Shown one piece after another: positions 11,055 to 23,055 of a stretch of 64,000 nt of DNA. Origin of the DNA: Neocallimastix lanati (nom. inval.) (Eukaryota > Neocallimastigomycota > Neocallimastigomycetes > Neocallimastigales > Neocallimastigaceae). The notes beneath the pieces were generated by a model that was not told the origin of the DNA, did not search any database, and saw nothing but the letters and a program-made list of their open reading frames with translations. The stretch's first letter is position 1; every line of letters begins with the position of its first letter. The stretch covers positions 575,001 to 639,000 of the forward strand of contig JACVTC010000038.1 of NCBI GenBank assembly GCA_016946835.1, in the 5' to 3' direction. Both the position numbers and the translations under genes were made by a program.

Positions 11055-13841
11055 GCATTTAGAGTATTTTATGAATACTTGAAGCTATCTAATTAATTAA
11101 ATTTATGCTTTTTTTTTTAATACTATTTTTATTCTAAATACTTAAAAATAGGAAGTTTTATTAAAAAAAAAAAAAAATCTAGTAATTATTTTATAAATGT
11201 TACTGTAACTACTTTGAAATACTTGGTATAGACCTAACAATTCAAATTATTTATTATATAAAAAATCATATAAAGATAATATTTTTATTATATTTAAAGT
11301 TTATAATAAAAGTATTTCTTCATGTATTAATGGTATAAAATAGTTAAGAAAACTAAAGATTGCCAATAAATAATTTCAAACAAATACTTTATTAGTATTT
11401 TAAATTAAAATGTATGAATTATAAGCTTGGAATTAACTATAAAACTTTAATTATATATTATTATTATTATTAATTATATAAATTAAATATAAATATATAT
11501 ATATATATATATTTAATTTTTTTTTTTTTTTAATGTAAATAATGTTAAATTATACTAAATTAAGTATAATCTATAATTAAAATTATTAACCAATAAAAAT
11601 TATGTAATGATTTTAATACAGAAAATAAATGTATATCCCTTAATATTACCACATTTAAAACAATTAAAAAATTAGTAAACAAATTATTACCTAATATTAA
11701 TCTAACCTCTTATTTTAAATCTAACCTTTTTGTAATTATTTATAATGATTAATTATATATGTTTATTTTTTATTATTAAAAAAAAAAAAAAGAAATAAAA
11801 TAAAAACAAATTATTCTGTCTATTACAAAAGAATTGTATTCAATTTTAATTTCATTTTCTATCCGTAACATATTTATTGGAATATTTCACTTTGTTTTTA
11901 AATTAAAAAGAAAATTAAACTAATAAAAAAATATATATATATTTTAATTGGAGTCATGCATTTAATTAAATAGCATTTACACGATTAAAGAGTAAATAGC
12001 AATATAGGAAAAGCTTCTTTTTTTTTTTTTTGGAAAAATATAATTAAACATAAAAAAAAATTTATTTCTGTTGTTTATTTAAATAATTTTTTCTTAAGAA
12101 TATTGTATTTATTATTTAAAAAATAAATTCCTAAAATTAAATTTAAATCAATTTATTGAAAAATTGAAAAGGACTAAAAAGGATGTATTAAAAAAAAAAT
12201 TGTAATATATAAATAATTAATGTTAAAAATAAAAATAAAAACAAACCCTCTTTGCTTATTTATTATTAATTATATATACTGATAGCATAAAATAATATAA
12301 TTTTTATAAAATCGTTTATTTATTTATTTTTAATTTTTATTATTACAATTATTTTATCTTTTCTTTTTGAAAGTAATATTTAAATATAATATTAACACAA
12401 TATAACGAATATAACTCTAAAAAAGGACGAATTCAAAAATCAAAATAGTATTATAAACTAATATTAAAATTATTTAGGTTCAGTCAAGAATTAAATTTTA
12501 AAAAAAATAAAAAAAAAAAATAAAATTTATTTATACATTCTTTATTAATAAAAAATAAAAATAAAAATAAAAAAGTCAAAAGTTTAATATGTTTATATTT
12601 AAAAAAAAATTAAAATAAAATATTTTATATAATTTACAGCTTTAATATAGATATAAAATGAATTAATATTTTTTTCTTTTTCTTTTATTTATAATACAAA
12701 TAAATACTGATAAACAATAATTATAAAAAGCAATAACCTCATATTTAAATATTTTAGGCATTAATCATTAATCACTCTATTGATCTTAAATTTTTTTTTT
12801 TTTTTAATAAAATTAATTAAAACTAAAATTTACAAATTCACAAATTTTATGTATGTATAATTTATTAAATTGTATATAATAATTTAATTTTACAACATAA
12901 TAATGTTTTAATTTTTTTTATTTAATTCGGTTTATTATTTTATTATTTTATTATTTTATTTTTTAATTTTTTTTATTAAATATATAACAATTTTATTATT
13001 TATTTTTATGGTTTTTGATAAAATGTTATTTAACCCTGAAAATAATGAATATTTATTGTAAACCCTCTTTTCATCTCTATATTTTATACAAATTAGTGAT
13101 AATATACAAGTATAGTAATGATAGATATAAAATATATTATCATATACATATAATAGTACGCATTATTTCTTGTTCAGTATTATAGTTATACATACATTTA
13201 TATATTTAAATATTTTTCATAATATTTAAATATTTATTTATTTATTCATTATATGATGTTTATGAATAAATATATAGTATAATTATTAAGTAGTAGTTAT
13301 ATAATAGTTTTTAAAAAATTATTAATTTTTTTTTTTTTTGTTATTTTTTTTTATTATTGTCCATAATTTAGCTTTAATTCTGAGTGTTAAGTTTAATTGT
13401 AGTAAAAAAAATTTGGTGATAAAGGGACAATGAAAAAAAAAAAAAAAAAAAGATTTATTTTATTATTATTATTATTTTTTATTTTTTTTTTTTTTAAATT
13501 TTTAATATATTATATATTGCTTCATTCTAATAATTAGTTTATTTTATTTTATTTTTAATAATCAATTTAAAAATATATTATAATATAATACAATATATTT
13601 TTATTAATTAAATTTAAAACTAATTTTTTTATATATTATTTAAATTTTTTACTAAAAAATTTAAAGTGTAATAATATATATACAATAAATTAATTAATAT
13701 ATGATAACTTATATATTACATTATATTCAATATGAACTATAATAAATTTATTTCATTATTATTTTTTTATTTTAATTATTTTTTTTTTTCAGTTAGAAAT
13801 AATTATTTTTTTAAAAAAATAGGGTTCAAAATGTAAAATTT
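11050..13841. other. Intergenic desert upstream of H2B
   Basis: 2.8 kb of A/T-rich sequence with many poly(T) and poly(A) runs and no open frame of normal composition. No RNA gene or mobile-element domain was recognised. Confidence 0.6.
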
Positions 13842-13936
13842 TTCGATTCCCACCCCAAATATTTATTTTTTTTCTACAATAATTCAGATGATTGATACAC
13901 GTGATGTAATTTTTTTAATTCCTATATAATGAAAGG
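13842..13936 (+). promoter_or_regulatory. Probable H2B promoter: C-rich box, E-box, TATA
   Basis: Within otherwise A/T DNA, three motifs cluster about 200-300 bp before the H2B start: TTCGATTCCCACCCCAAAT (13842-13860), a CACGTG E-box (13898-13903) and CCTATATAATGAAAGG with a TATATAAT box (13923-13930). Their order and spacing suit a core promoter with upstream elements, as expected for a strongly expressed histone gene. Assignment rests on motif appearance and position only. Confidence 0.5.
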
Positions 13937-14137
13937 ATTTTCCTTTATGCAATTTTTTAATCTTCAATTTCAATTAATTTTTTTTAAAATTAATAAATTA
14001 GAATTAACGATATTTGTTTAAATCGTTTTAATAAAACATTTTTATTGTAAATTACTATTTATACGTCTATACTTTAATTATTATAATTATCTTATTCCTT
14101 TTTAAAATATTTATATTAAATTAACAACAAAAAAAAA

Positions 14138-14524
14138 ATGGCTCCAAAGGACGTTGAAAAGAAACCAACTGAAAGAATTGCCGGTAAAGCCCCAATTAAG
14201 GGAACCAGTGACAGAAAATTAAACAGAAAAATTAAGCGTAAAGAAACTTACAGTTCTTACATTTACAAGGTTCTTAAGCAAGTTCACCCAGATACTGGTA
14301 TTTCTAACAAGGCTATGAACATTATGAACTCTTTCGTTAACGATATTTTCGAACGTATTGCTTCTGAATCCTCTAAGTTAGCTTCTTACAACAAGAGAAG
14401 TACTATTTCTTCTCGTGAAATTCAAACTGCTGTTAGACTTATTCTTCCAGGTGAATTAGCTAAGCACGCTGTTTCTGAAGGTACTAAGGCTGTTACCAAA
14501 TACACTTCTAGCAGTTCTAAGTAA
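14138..14524 (+). CDS. Histone H2B
   Basis: A 128-residue core histone that pairs with H2A in the nucleosome. The histone fold is clear: [21 protein letters not shown] (alpha-1/L1), then [20 protein letters not shown] (alpha-2), then [20 protein letters not shown] (L2/alpha-3), and the C-terminal helix with AVTKYTSS. Lys121 in that motif corresponds to the conserved ubiquitinated lysine (yeast Lys123). The N-terminal tail (about residues 1-35) is Lys-rich with acetylatable lysines. No intron, as is common for replication-dependent histones. Codon choice is strongly biased toward C- or T-ending preferred codons (AAG, TTC, ATT), unlike the neighbouring relics. The start follows AACAACAAAAAAAA. 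No H2A gene is adjacent, which differs from the divergent H2A-H2B pairs of many fungi. Confidence 0.97.
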   Translation: MAPKDVEKKPTERIAGKAPIKGTSDRKLNRKIKRKETYSSYIYKVLKQVHPDTGISNKAMNIMNSFVNDIFERIASESSKLASYNKRSTISSREIQTAVRLILPGELAKHAVSEGTKAVTKYTSSSSK

Positions 14525-14989
14525 ATTAATTAAAATTGGATTATTCTTTTACGTTAGAATAAATCAAAATATAATATTTTAAACTACAAACTTATCAAAC
14601 GCAACTATTATCAAGAAAAGTAATTCTTTTTCCTTAAAAAAAAAATGAAAAAAAAAATTAATATAATCATAATGTAAACTTTTTATTTAAAATTAATTTT
14701 AATAATATAAACGGTTTTTATGAAAACCAATTAATATAAATAAAATATTTTATTTATACAAATTATCCTTTTCATTACTTTATATATTTTTTTCTATTTA
14801 AAAAAATATTTATTAACCAATATATAAAATATATCAAATTAAATAAAAAAATTTTTTATTAAATAAAAATAGTTTATATTATTATAATAAATTAAATAAT
14901 TATAATGTTTATTTAGTGTTATATATATTTTATTGTGTGTAATATCTAGTATGAAATTGTTGATCTTATCTGAAATATTAACAGATATT
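14525..14989. other. Intergenic, H2B 3' region
   Basis: A/T-rich sequence holding the 3' UTR. A weak GGTTTTTATGAAAACC stem (around 14714-14729) can be drawn, but its distance from the stop codon, about 190 bp, makes a histone 3' stem-loop role doubtful. Nothing else is seen. Confidence 0.4.
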
Positions 14990-15336
14990 TGGTAACCTGG
15001 TAACGTCACTTGAAAACTTCAACCTATGGCGTAGGCGTTTTAGGGTACTTCAACATTGACAATATTGAGGAAAAGTTAGAAAAGGTATCAATATAAGGCA
15101 TAATTGTCAAAATATGCGCCTTCAAAATGAAGAATAAACCCTACCATAAAGCAAAAAAAAAAAAAAGAACCTTTTGAGCTGATACATATGAACACTGTAT
15201 CTACACCAGATATATCAATATATGGAAATAAATACTTTCTCACTATATTAGATGATTATGCAAGGTATTCATGGGTTTTCTTCATTAAAAAAAAAAAAAA
15301 AAGTGAAGTATAAAAGAAGTTTTAAAATATGGTATA
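14990..15336 (+). pseudogene. Ty1/copia pre-integrase/integrase relic
   Basis: Fragments of a copia-type polyprotein in broken frames. SLENFNLWRRRF shifts to GYFNIDNIEEKLEKVS, the GAG-pre-integrase region. KICAFKMKNKPYHKA contains remnants of the integrase zinc-finger end. EPFELIHMNTVSTPDIS and then GNKYFLTILDDYARYSWVFF give the start of the integrase catalytic core; the LDDYARY motif holds the first conserved Asp region. In-frame stops, frameshifts and A-tracts of 14 or more bases inside lysine-rich stretches show it is dead. No LTRs or reverse transcriptase accompany it. Confidence 0.85.
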
Positions 15337-15549
15337 ATTAAATAAAAAAAAAAAAAATTTCATATAAATAATTAAATATTTTCGTGCGTTTATTATTATT
15401 TAATAGTTAATAAATAAATTAAATTATTGTTTTTAACACTAACTTGTTGAATTTAAAATTTTGTATTTAATAATAAAATATTTTATTCTTTTTATATTGG
15501 TAATTAATATTTAAGTTTATCCTTTTTATTTTATTGTTAAGTTCAAATC

Positions 15550-16342
15550 TTTACACTAGGACTAGAATAATTGCTTAGATTATTATTTTTTTTATTCCAT
15601 GTGTAGTATTAAAGTTCTTTTGATTTTTATTATTATTTCCACCATGTGAATTATTATTATTATTTTTTGTTATTGATAGCATTAGATTCATAATAATCAT
15701 TAGAAAGACTGATAAAAAGTGTTCTCTCGTTTCTTCCATTTAAATTTCTATTATAACTATTATTATTATTATTATAATATACATTTTGTAGGAGATTCTC
15801 ATACTTCTCTATTAAACTATATGCTTCTTTGATAGTATTAGATTTCATCCATAGCTATTTTTTCATATATTTGAACTCTTGGTCTAAGAGCATTTTCATA
15901 ATTAATTACTGAAAAAGATGTTCTAACAATTGCTTTTAATTGATTATATAGCTCCAAATATCTTGAATTAAAGTTATAAACGATTTTCCTTGGTCCTTTA
16001 GTTAAGCGTTTAAGCTGTTTAAGATTATTTTTCTTTTTTTTTTTTTTTTTTTTTTTTTTATATTTCTTCTTAACTAACGCATTCATTTAAGGTGAGGAGT
16101 CTATTTTTACTTTGGCTTCTTTTTCTTCTAGTCATTTTACAATATCATCTTCGGGTAGAAAAGAAAAAATGCAACTAAATTTATCGTTATCATAAGAAAC
16201 ACCAACTAATTAGAATCGATTGTTGATCCTAAATCTTCAAAATCTCTGCATCCCTATGAGGTCAACCAATTCTTGGAACTATTCTTGTATCAACGTTCGA
16301 AAAGTTACCACTAAATCCATTGCTATCACTAATGCTACTCAT
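15550..16342 (-). pseudogene. LTR-retrotransposon gag relic
   Basis: Reading on the minus strand from an ATG at 16342 (MSSISDSNGFSGNF), a gag-like protein can be followed through at least four stops and frame changes. It passes SYDNDKFSCIFSFLPEDDI, a poly(A)-expanded lysine stretch (16030-16060), then YNFNSRYLELYNQLKAIVR, ENALRPRVQIYEKIAM, and TIKEAYSLIEKYENLLQN, with an Asn-rich tail to about 15550. The NALRPR segment and following helical block resemble the retrotransposon gag domain of Ty3/gypsy elements. No protease or polymerase follows. It faces away from the copia relic to its left, so it is a separate insertion. Confidence 0.7.
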
Positions 16343-16880
16343 TGTTAATATTAAATATTATTTATAATAATATTTATGTCTTAAATTTATATCTTTTTGT
16401 AAGTATTAATATTTTTTGTTTTTTTATTTTTATTTTTTATTTTTTATTTTTTATTTTTTGTTTTTAATTTACTATATAACTCATTATGAAACCCTAAATA
16501 TTATTACTATTTTTCTTAAACTATTTTAATTACAATTACTTCTTATTCATATATATATATAACTATCAATTTTTACTATTATAACTAATATTATTATTAA
16601 TAATTATTTTTTATCAATTTTAATACATTAATACATTGAATTATTCGTTTTTATAAATTAAATTATACACCTTTTTAATAATATTTACTAATTACCATAT
16701 TATTAAAAATAAAAATATAATATTATTATTAAAATGGAAATATAATATTTATTAAAATGGAGAATAAAATATAAAATTCTAAAATAAAATAATTATATAT
16801 TGAAATTATATCTTTTTTAAAATTTATCATTTTAATAAAAATTTCTTTTAATATAATTAAATATAACCAAATTACATATA

Positions 16881-16912
<32 letters not shown>

Positions 16913-17245
16913 GTTTATCATTTTATAAAAATCATTCATAATTCGATTTGTCCTTAAAAAATAAAATATTATTAATAAATATAAAAAATGCTAAGAATAT
17001 GATATAAATTAAATTATATACATTAAAATCTTATTGTTTTTATTATTTATATAAAAAATAAAAATAAAAATAAAAATAAAAATAAAAATAAAAAAAAAAA
17101 AAAAAAGAAATTCTATTTTTTTATATATTTGTTTTTTGTTTTTAGATTTATGATAAAATGAAATGGTTGTTTAGAAGTGTTGAATCGACAATTATTTGGA
17201 AAGGTTTCCTTTCGTCTCCCAGAGCTGCTAAAAATTGATATGTAT

Positions 17246-17310
<65 letters not shown>

Positions 17311-18046
17311 TTTTATTTTTCTAAAAAAATACCACAAATAAAATTTATTTATTACCGAATAAGATACAAAAATTCATACTTTTATTTTTATTCTTTATTC
17401 TTTATTTTTATTTCTTATTTTTTATTTTTATTTTTTTTTTTTTTTTTTTATTTCTATTTCTATTTGTACTTCTAATTTTATTTTATTTTATTTTTTTATT
17501 TATAAAAATATTATATATATATATATATATATTTTATTTTTTATTTATATAAATATTATAAATATATATTTTATTTTTTATTTATATAAATATTATATAT
17601 ATATATATATTTTATTATTATTTTTTTTTTTATTTATTTATTTTTTTATTTTTTTATTTTTTATCATTTTTTTTTTTTTTATTTTAATTAAAGAACTCGA
17701 TAATTTATTATTATTGACTTTTAAATATATGTTAAAATAGTTAAGTTAATACATTTTATACAAAATTAAAATTTAAAAAAATAAAGTTTATTTAATCTAT
17801 TTTTTTATGACTTATTTTATTTTATTTTATTTTATTTATTATTATTTATTATTATTTATTATTATAAATATTTAACGATAGAATATATTATTTGTAATGT
17901 AAAAAAAAATTTTTTTAAATTTTTTTTTTTCCTGTTTATATTTAATTTAAATTATTAATTTTATTATTTAAATATTAATGATTTATCAAAAATCATATTT
18001 TTTTTGATTTAAATAGTATTATTTATTTATTCAAATTATTATTTTA

Positions 18047-18083
<37 letters not shown>
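16343..18083. other. Intergenic AT desert with homopolymers
   Basis: The stretch includes poly(T) of about 57 bases at 17251-17308, (TA)n at 16878-16897, 17514-17531 and 17598-17610, and pentamer AAAAT and TTTTA runs. The strip 17140-17245 has mixed base content (GGTTTCCTTTCGTCTCCCAGAG) but no convincing frame or RNA fold. A 35-base poly(T) ends exactly at the stop of the next gene. Confidence 0.6.
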
Positions 18084-18089
<6 letters not shown>

Positions 18090-19280
18090 ATTATTATAAT
18101 TTGGTGTTTTATATATTAAATCGGCATATTCTTTTTGTTTGTATAAATCATATTGAGAAGAACTATCAACTGTTGATAATTGTGGTACCTGAGAACTAGA
18201 ATAATTAGTATAATTTTTTATTATACTTTTTGGTTGGTATTCATCATTAATATTCATTGTGGTATAGTTAAATGGTGCAACATTAACCATGGTATTGCTA
18301 TTATTTTGACTTTTAATCTTATATGTTGAATTATCCATACTATGGTTTGTAGTCATCTTATTCAAACTGTAGCTATAGCTATCTCCAGCACCGTATTTAC
18401 TATTATATTGGCTACTTGAATTTTGCATAGAACTAGTATTAACTTCATATTTGAATAATAGAGCATCAGAAGCTAAAATTAAAATAAATGCACTTTTTAC
18501 ACTATGGAAAGGTAATGTAATACTATCTGGCATAGACTTAATAAGATATGGGAGGAAGCAAATAATAGCAAGTAATATACTAATTACATCAACACAAATT
18601 AAAATAACATAACTTGAACGTTTAATATAATGATTAATATTAGAGGTATTAAATTCTTTTTGATTATTCTTTTTTACAAAATAAAGAATACCACATGTAC
18701 AGATTAAATCAGCTAAAGCCATACAAGCAAATGCTATACCATGAGAATTTGAAATATCAAAACTATTTAATACACCGTATTTTGAACGAACAAAACCAAT
18801 CCAGAATCTACAAAAAGCAAAGAGTGGGAAGATTGCTAAGACAACATAACTAATAATTTTTGAGGTTTTACCCTTAGAGAAAGCTCTCATTTTAATTAAA
18901 TTTAGGAAAGGAATAGAAAATTCGTTACAAATCCAGAAAAATTCAGCAATAAAGAATGTGAAAACTTTTGTGTAAGGAGTATCTTTTCTACTTTCTGTAC
19001 AAAGAAAAGACACAGTACTAGCTTCAATGATACTTCCAATTAAACCACAAATAGAGGAATAGAATAAAATTTTCCAATATCTTCCTTTACCTACATTGTA
19101 ATACATAAGAGCAACTAAAGCAAATTGAAGAACGCTTGAAAAAAAGAATGCATCCTTAAATCTATTAAATAATCCATCAAAAAAGTTTAAATAGAGTTGT
19201 TTAGGATTGCAGGTAGTATAATTTGAATTAAATCTATGAAAACCAGTTGGTTCTTCATATGTAAAAGAACTTTTACCCAT
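18084..19280 (-). CDS. Seven-transmembrane protein of unknown family
   Basis: 398 residues, single exon. Seven hydrophobic segments are visible at about residues 45-63, 71-93, 105-130, 141-164, 181-202, 222-248 and 258-277, after an N-terminus of about 44 residues with an NYT glycosylation site (20-22). The last 120 residues are a Ser/Thr/Asn/Tyr-rich tail without clear structure, suited to phosphorylation. The topology is that of a GPCR-like receptor, with the N-terminus outside and the tail in the cytosol. I see neither DRY nor NPxxY motifs, so membership of a named GPCR class cannot be claimed. Cys24 with Cys94 or Cys118 could form disulphides. The start codon follows AAAA and lies directly upstream of the conserved-looking first segment. 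The stop codon runs straight into a poly(A) tract on the coding strand. Ligand and role unknown. Confidence 0.85.
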
Positions 19281-19289
19281 TTTTATATA

Positions 19290-19325
<36 letters not shown>

Positions 19326-19895
19326 TGAATAACTTTGTATTTTTTGTTTTTTTCTTTTTTTTTAGTTTAAATTTTGGCTTAAAAGTATTTTATATTTTTC
19401 AATAAATTATTTATTTATCTTTAATTATATAAATTATATTTTTATTTTTATTTTTTCTATCTACAATATTTATTTATAATTATTAATTATCATATGAGAT
19501 TATAATCTCATATAAAGGATTTTTTTTTTTTTTTTATATTTTTTTCTAATAGAATAATATTAATAATTAAATAAATATATATTTTTATATTTTTATTTAT
19601 TTATTATTATTAATTATTATTACTATTATTATTTAAATTATATTAATATTTTTAATACTTATAAACAAAAATTTAAAACATTTAATAAGGAAAAAAGACA
19701 AATTGGATTCTTTTTTATTATATTTATATGTTAATTTTTTCTCAATCCATTTTTCTTTTTTTTTAAAAAATGGAAAAACTCGAAATTTTATTATCTCTGA
19801 TTTACTTTGACATATATCACGTTGTAGACGTCATGCATGGAAAAAAGAAAGTAAAAAAATTTTAGCAAACAAATTAGACAAATTTTCATCAACAA

Positions 19896-19919
<24 letters not shown>
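19281..19919. other. Upstream region of the 7TM gene
   Basis: A/T-rich. It begins with (AAT)n just upstream of the 7TM start (19287-19324) and contains a 22-bp perfect palindrome at 19492-19513. The complex strip at 19793-19850 (near TATCACGTTGTAGACGTCATGC) has no assignable role. Confidence 0.5.
19492..19513. promoter_or_regulatory. 22-bp perfect palindrome upstream of the 7TM gene
   Basis: The half site ATATGAGATTA is followed immediately by its reverse complement. It lies about 212 bp before the 7TM start codon and contains G and C at mirrored positions, so it is not a mere A/T run. It could be a dimeric transcription-factor site or a small cruciform; function is inferred only. Confidence 0.4.
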
Positions 19920-19926
<7 letters not shown>

Positions 19927-20995
19927 CAATTTTAAATTTTTACTGGGATAGAGATATAGCAGGAAAATCAATCAAGGCTAAGACTTATAAGTAAAATGAA
20001 TTTGAGAAAATTAGAGACTACCTAAAGCTCAATTTTTAAATATCCTGAATAGAGCATTGATTTCAGATGGGGTCTTTCGGGTAGGATGTGAATATAAATT
20101 CCATGCTTGTGTTATTAAAAGCCTACTGATACGATTGAAGAATGACTGTCCTGAAAGGTGTCCCTTGTTGTTATAGAGAAAATAGTCATCCTCCATTGGA
20201 ACATTGGTTTTCAAAAATGCTATTTTTTTTCCGTGATTTTCGAATGACATATTTTATGAATATTGAAGTTCTTTATGAAAAAAATTTTTTTTTTATAATT
20301 TCCAAATATTGTCCAATATCAAATAGTAATGTAAACACTATTGTCACAGATATTTAGTAATACCGATTCAAGTACTGATTCTAATAATAGTAACAAAGTG
20401 TTAAATATTAATAATAATAACAATAACAATAGAATTAATATTGTTAATAATAGTAATAGCATTGATAGTGAAAATAGGAATATTAATATTAGTGCTAGTG
20501 AAAATAATGCAGATAATGTAATGAATAGGTTAATTAGTGAAAATCGTGTTAATATTAGTAATTTTCTGAATAATGGAATGTGTAAATATATATGTGACGT
20601 GGTACCTATCATATAACATCCTTCTTGGTGGAAGAGATACAGACATTAATGATTTAAATTATAAAAAGGAATGGCATATTTTGTTTAATAATCAAATCAT
20701 TTCTGATGATTATTCAAAAAACACCATTCTTGGTGCGATCAACGGTTCTCTTTTACAAAAATTATGCCTAAGGGCTAATACTTGACAAGGGTTACTTTTC
20801 CGACAGTATAAGGGCAAATTAACCAGGAGCGTCAACGCTGAAAATACAGTAAGACAGGCTTAGCAGGGCTAATGCTTCTGAAGGAGAAGACCATAATTTC
20901 TTTTAGATAGTTAATTCAAACCCTAATCCGGAATAAGAACTTCTTTACACGGAAATCTTATAAACTGAAGATGAGGTTCGTTGCCTATGAACTTT
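19920..20995 (+). mobile_element. R1-related degenerate element, copy A
   Basis: Best matched from about 20200 to 20995 with copy B (35358-36590, opposite strand). Shared landmarks: a phrase near 20255 (TTGAAGTTCTTTATGAAAAAA), an Asn/Ser-rich AAT/AGT tract, RVNISNFLNNGMCKY, the phrase EWHILFNNQIISDDYS, ATACTTGACAAG, SVNAENTVRQA, GAGGTTCGTTG and a closing poly(T). The first 280 bases share only short blocks with DNA near 36960-37090, some in inverted order, so the 5' limit is uncertain. Several stops and frame changes show that no long protein is made. EW...SDYS...TILG also matches copy d (EWKDLIL, then SGAYSDTPILG), tying this group to R1. Confidence 0.6.
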
Positions 20996-21573
20996 TTTTC
21001 TTAAATTTATTTATACATTTTATTATGAATATTACTTTTTATTTAACATTATTATTTAAAATATTATTATGTTCTAATTGAACAAATAATATTTAATTTA
21101 TTATTAATTCAGTGTTTTAATTCTGTGTTTTTTTTTTTTTTTATTAAAAAAAAAATATTCATGTAATTAATAAATGAATAAATAAATAAAAGTTAAAAGA
21201 ATATTAGATATATACGTAAAATATAATATATTGTATAAAAAATATATTAATATTTGGAATTTTCTTTAATAAATTAATAAATAAATGTAGACCAATAATT
21301 TCAGTTTCCAATATCGAAAAAAAAAAAAGTATAAAATAAAGAAAAATTCACCAAACCGTTTAATTCTTTGAAAAATTTTAATAAAAACATATATCAAAAG
21401 ATATTTAAAATATAAAATTAAAATAAACAAAAAAATAAAATTAAAATAAACAAAAAAATAAAATTAAAATAAACAAAAAAATAAAATTAATAATAAAAAA
21501 AAAAAAAAAATTTAAAAAGAAAAATTAAATAAATAAATAAATATAAAATTAAAATCTTGATTATTCAAACAAA
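20996..21573. other. Intergenic, upstream of the CPBP gene
   Basis: A/T-rich leader region. At about 21420-21488 there are three copies of a 23-bp unit (starting AAAATAAACAAAAAAATAAAA) just before the gene. No recognisable TATA element can be separated from background. Confidence 0.5.
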
Positions 21574-22296
21574 ATGACAAGCAATAAAAAGATTGAAAAT
21601 AAAAATATTGAAAATAATACTAATTCGATAACCGAAGAGAATAAGAAATCAATGGAAAACTTGAAAGCTCAAGAAGATGAAGAAGTTGTTATTGATATCC
21701 CAAACCAAAAAAATGAAATTGAAATTTCTAAGCCTAAAAAGAAAAAAAAGCATGTAAATTTTTTTAAACAATTTTTAATACCAAGAGTATATTATACTGC
21801 AATTGTGGTTTATATATTGTCTGTTTTAACAAATATATTTATACTAGGTCTATTACATTTAAATGATGAAGATGGTGATAGTTTAAATACTGAAGGAGTA
21901 AAAGCGGACTTAGATAAGACTAATTTTGGTTTCTTATTAGTGTTATATATAATTTTAATTGGTCCACTTATTGAGGAATTAATTTGTAGATTATTACTTT
22001 TCAGAGGTATATCTATTATTGGAGAAAAAATAGGTAAAAATAATAAATTTATTCGTAGATTTATTAAACTTTTAGCATATATAATATCTAGTGCCTTTTT
22101 TGCATTTGGACATTTCCATTTTAGTTTTAAGGTACTTTTATCTGATATTGTAAATTTCCCATCTTATTTTATTATGGGTATTTATCTTGCTTTAGCATAT
22201 GATTACGATGGATACTTTTTAGCTGCTTTATTAACACATATATTAAACAATTCTGTTGCAATCTTAATCATGTTTTTGTTTGGCACTGATGTATAA
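21574..22296 (+). CDS. CPBP-family intramembrane metalloprotease
   Basis: 240 residues, one exon. The family (CAAX protease and bacteriocin-processing, Abi/Rce1 type) consists of membrane-embedded metal-dependent proteases. All three key motifs are visible: EExxxR at Glu134-Glu135...Arg139 (IEELICR), FxxxH at Phe176-His180 (FAFGH), and HxxxN at His222-Asn226 (HILNN). Around them are hydrophobic segments at about 73-95, 118-143, 166-182, 192-209 and 213-237. The first 60 residues are charged and probably cytosolic, ending in KPKKKKK. Rce1, the eukaryotic prenyl-protein CAAX protease, belongs to this superfamily but is normally longer; this compact form looks more like bacterial CPBP proteins. 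A Rce1 role or a bacterial origin are both open. Substrate unknown. Start chosen at the first Met after an A-rich leader. Confidence 0.85.
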   Translation: MTSNKKIENKNIENNTNSITEENKKSMENLKAQEDEEVVIDIPNQKNEIEISKPKKKKKHVNFFKQFLIPRVYYTAIVVYILSVLTNIFILGLLHLNDEDGDSLNTEGVKADLDKTNFGFLLVLYIILIGPLIEELICRLLLFRGISIIGEKIGKNNKFIRRFIKLLAYIISSAFFAFGHFHFSFKVLLSDIVNFPSYFIMGIYLALAYDYDGYFLAALLTHILNNSVAILIMFLFGTDV

Positions 22297-22463
22297 AATA
22301 ATAATAATAAAGTTTAATTTTAATATTTATTATTGACTAATTGATACGTTAAATAAAAATCAATAACAAAAATATTTTTATTTAAATAAAGTTTAAAAAT
22401 GAATATTTATTATAATAATAATATGATTATTATTATTTTTAATAAATTTTTATTTTTATTTTT

Positions 22464-22494
<31 letters not shown>

Positions 22495-22784
22495 TAAAAA
22501 TAAAAATATAATACCAAAGATTTTAAAAAAGAAGAAGATTAATAAATCATTAATGTAAACAAGATAACATAATAAAAAAAAAAAAAAAAAAAAAGAATTA
22601 AAAAAATTAATAAATAACAAATAAAGTTAAAAAGGAATGAAATAAATTATGAATTAAATATTATGTGTCAATAATTGCTGTTAATAATAATTTAATACAT
22701 TTGACCAATGTTATGTACTTTTTAATTATTTATTATTATTATTGTTGTTATTTAAAAAAAAAAAAATTGATTATAATGAATCAA

Positions 22785-22815
<31 letters not shown>

Positions 22816-23023
22816 GATAATAAAACAAAAAATATAATATATATTGTGTTTTCTTATCGGTAGAAATACAATAATATGAAGTCATATTAATTAGCTCCAA
22901 GGGAAAGAAGAAATTCTAATACAGATTTTGAATGATACTATTAAAATACATTGAGTTATTATAGATGAACAGGAAAAGTTAAGAGGTCCTTTCATCCTTT
23001 CGTACTATCGTCCTCGTAATAAG

Positions 23024-23055
<32 letters not shown>

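Noticed and set aside
14700-14740. Metazoan-type histone 3' stem-loop after H2B
   Set aside because: Only a weak GGTTTT/AAAACC stem about 190 bp after the stop; neither consensus nor spacing fits.
17113-17337. Lysine-run protein
   Set aside because: It is made by a roughly 57-base poly(T) read in reverse; the rest shows no protein features.
20029-20357. Overlapping 71-73 residue frames near R1-related copy A
   Set aside because: They are open on both strands over a relic; no codon or homology support for either.
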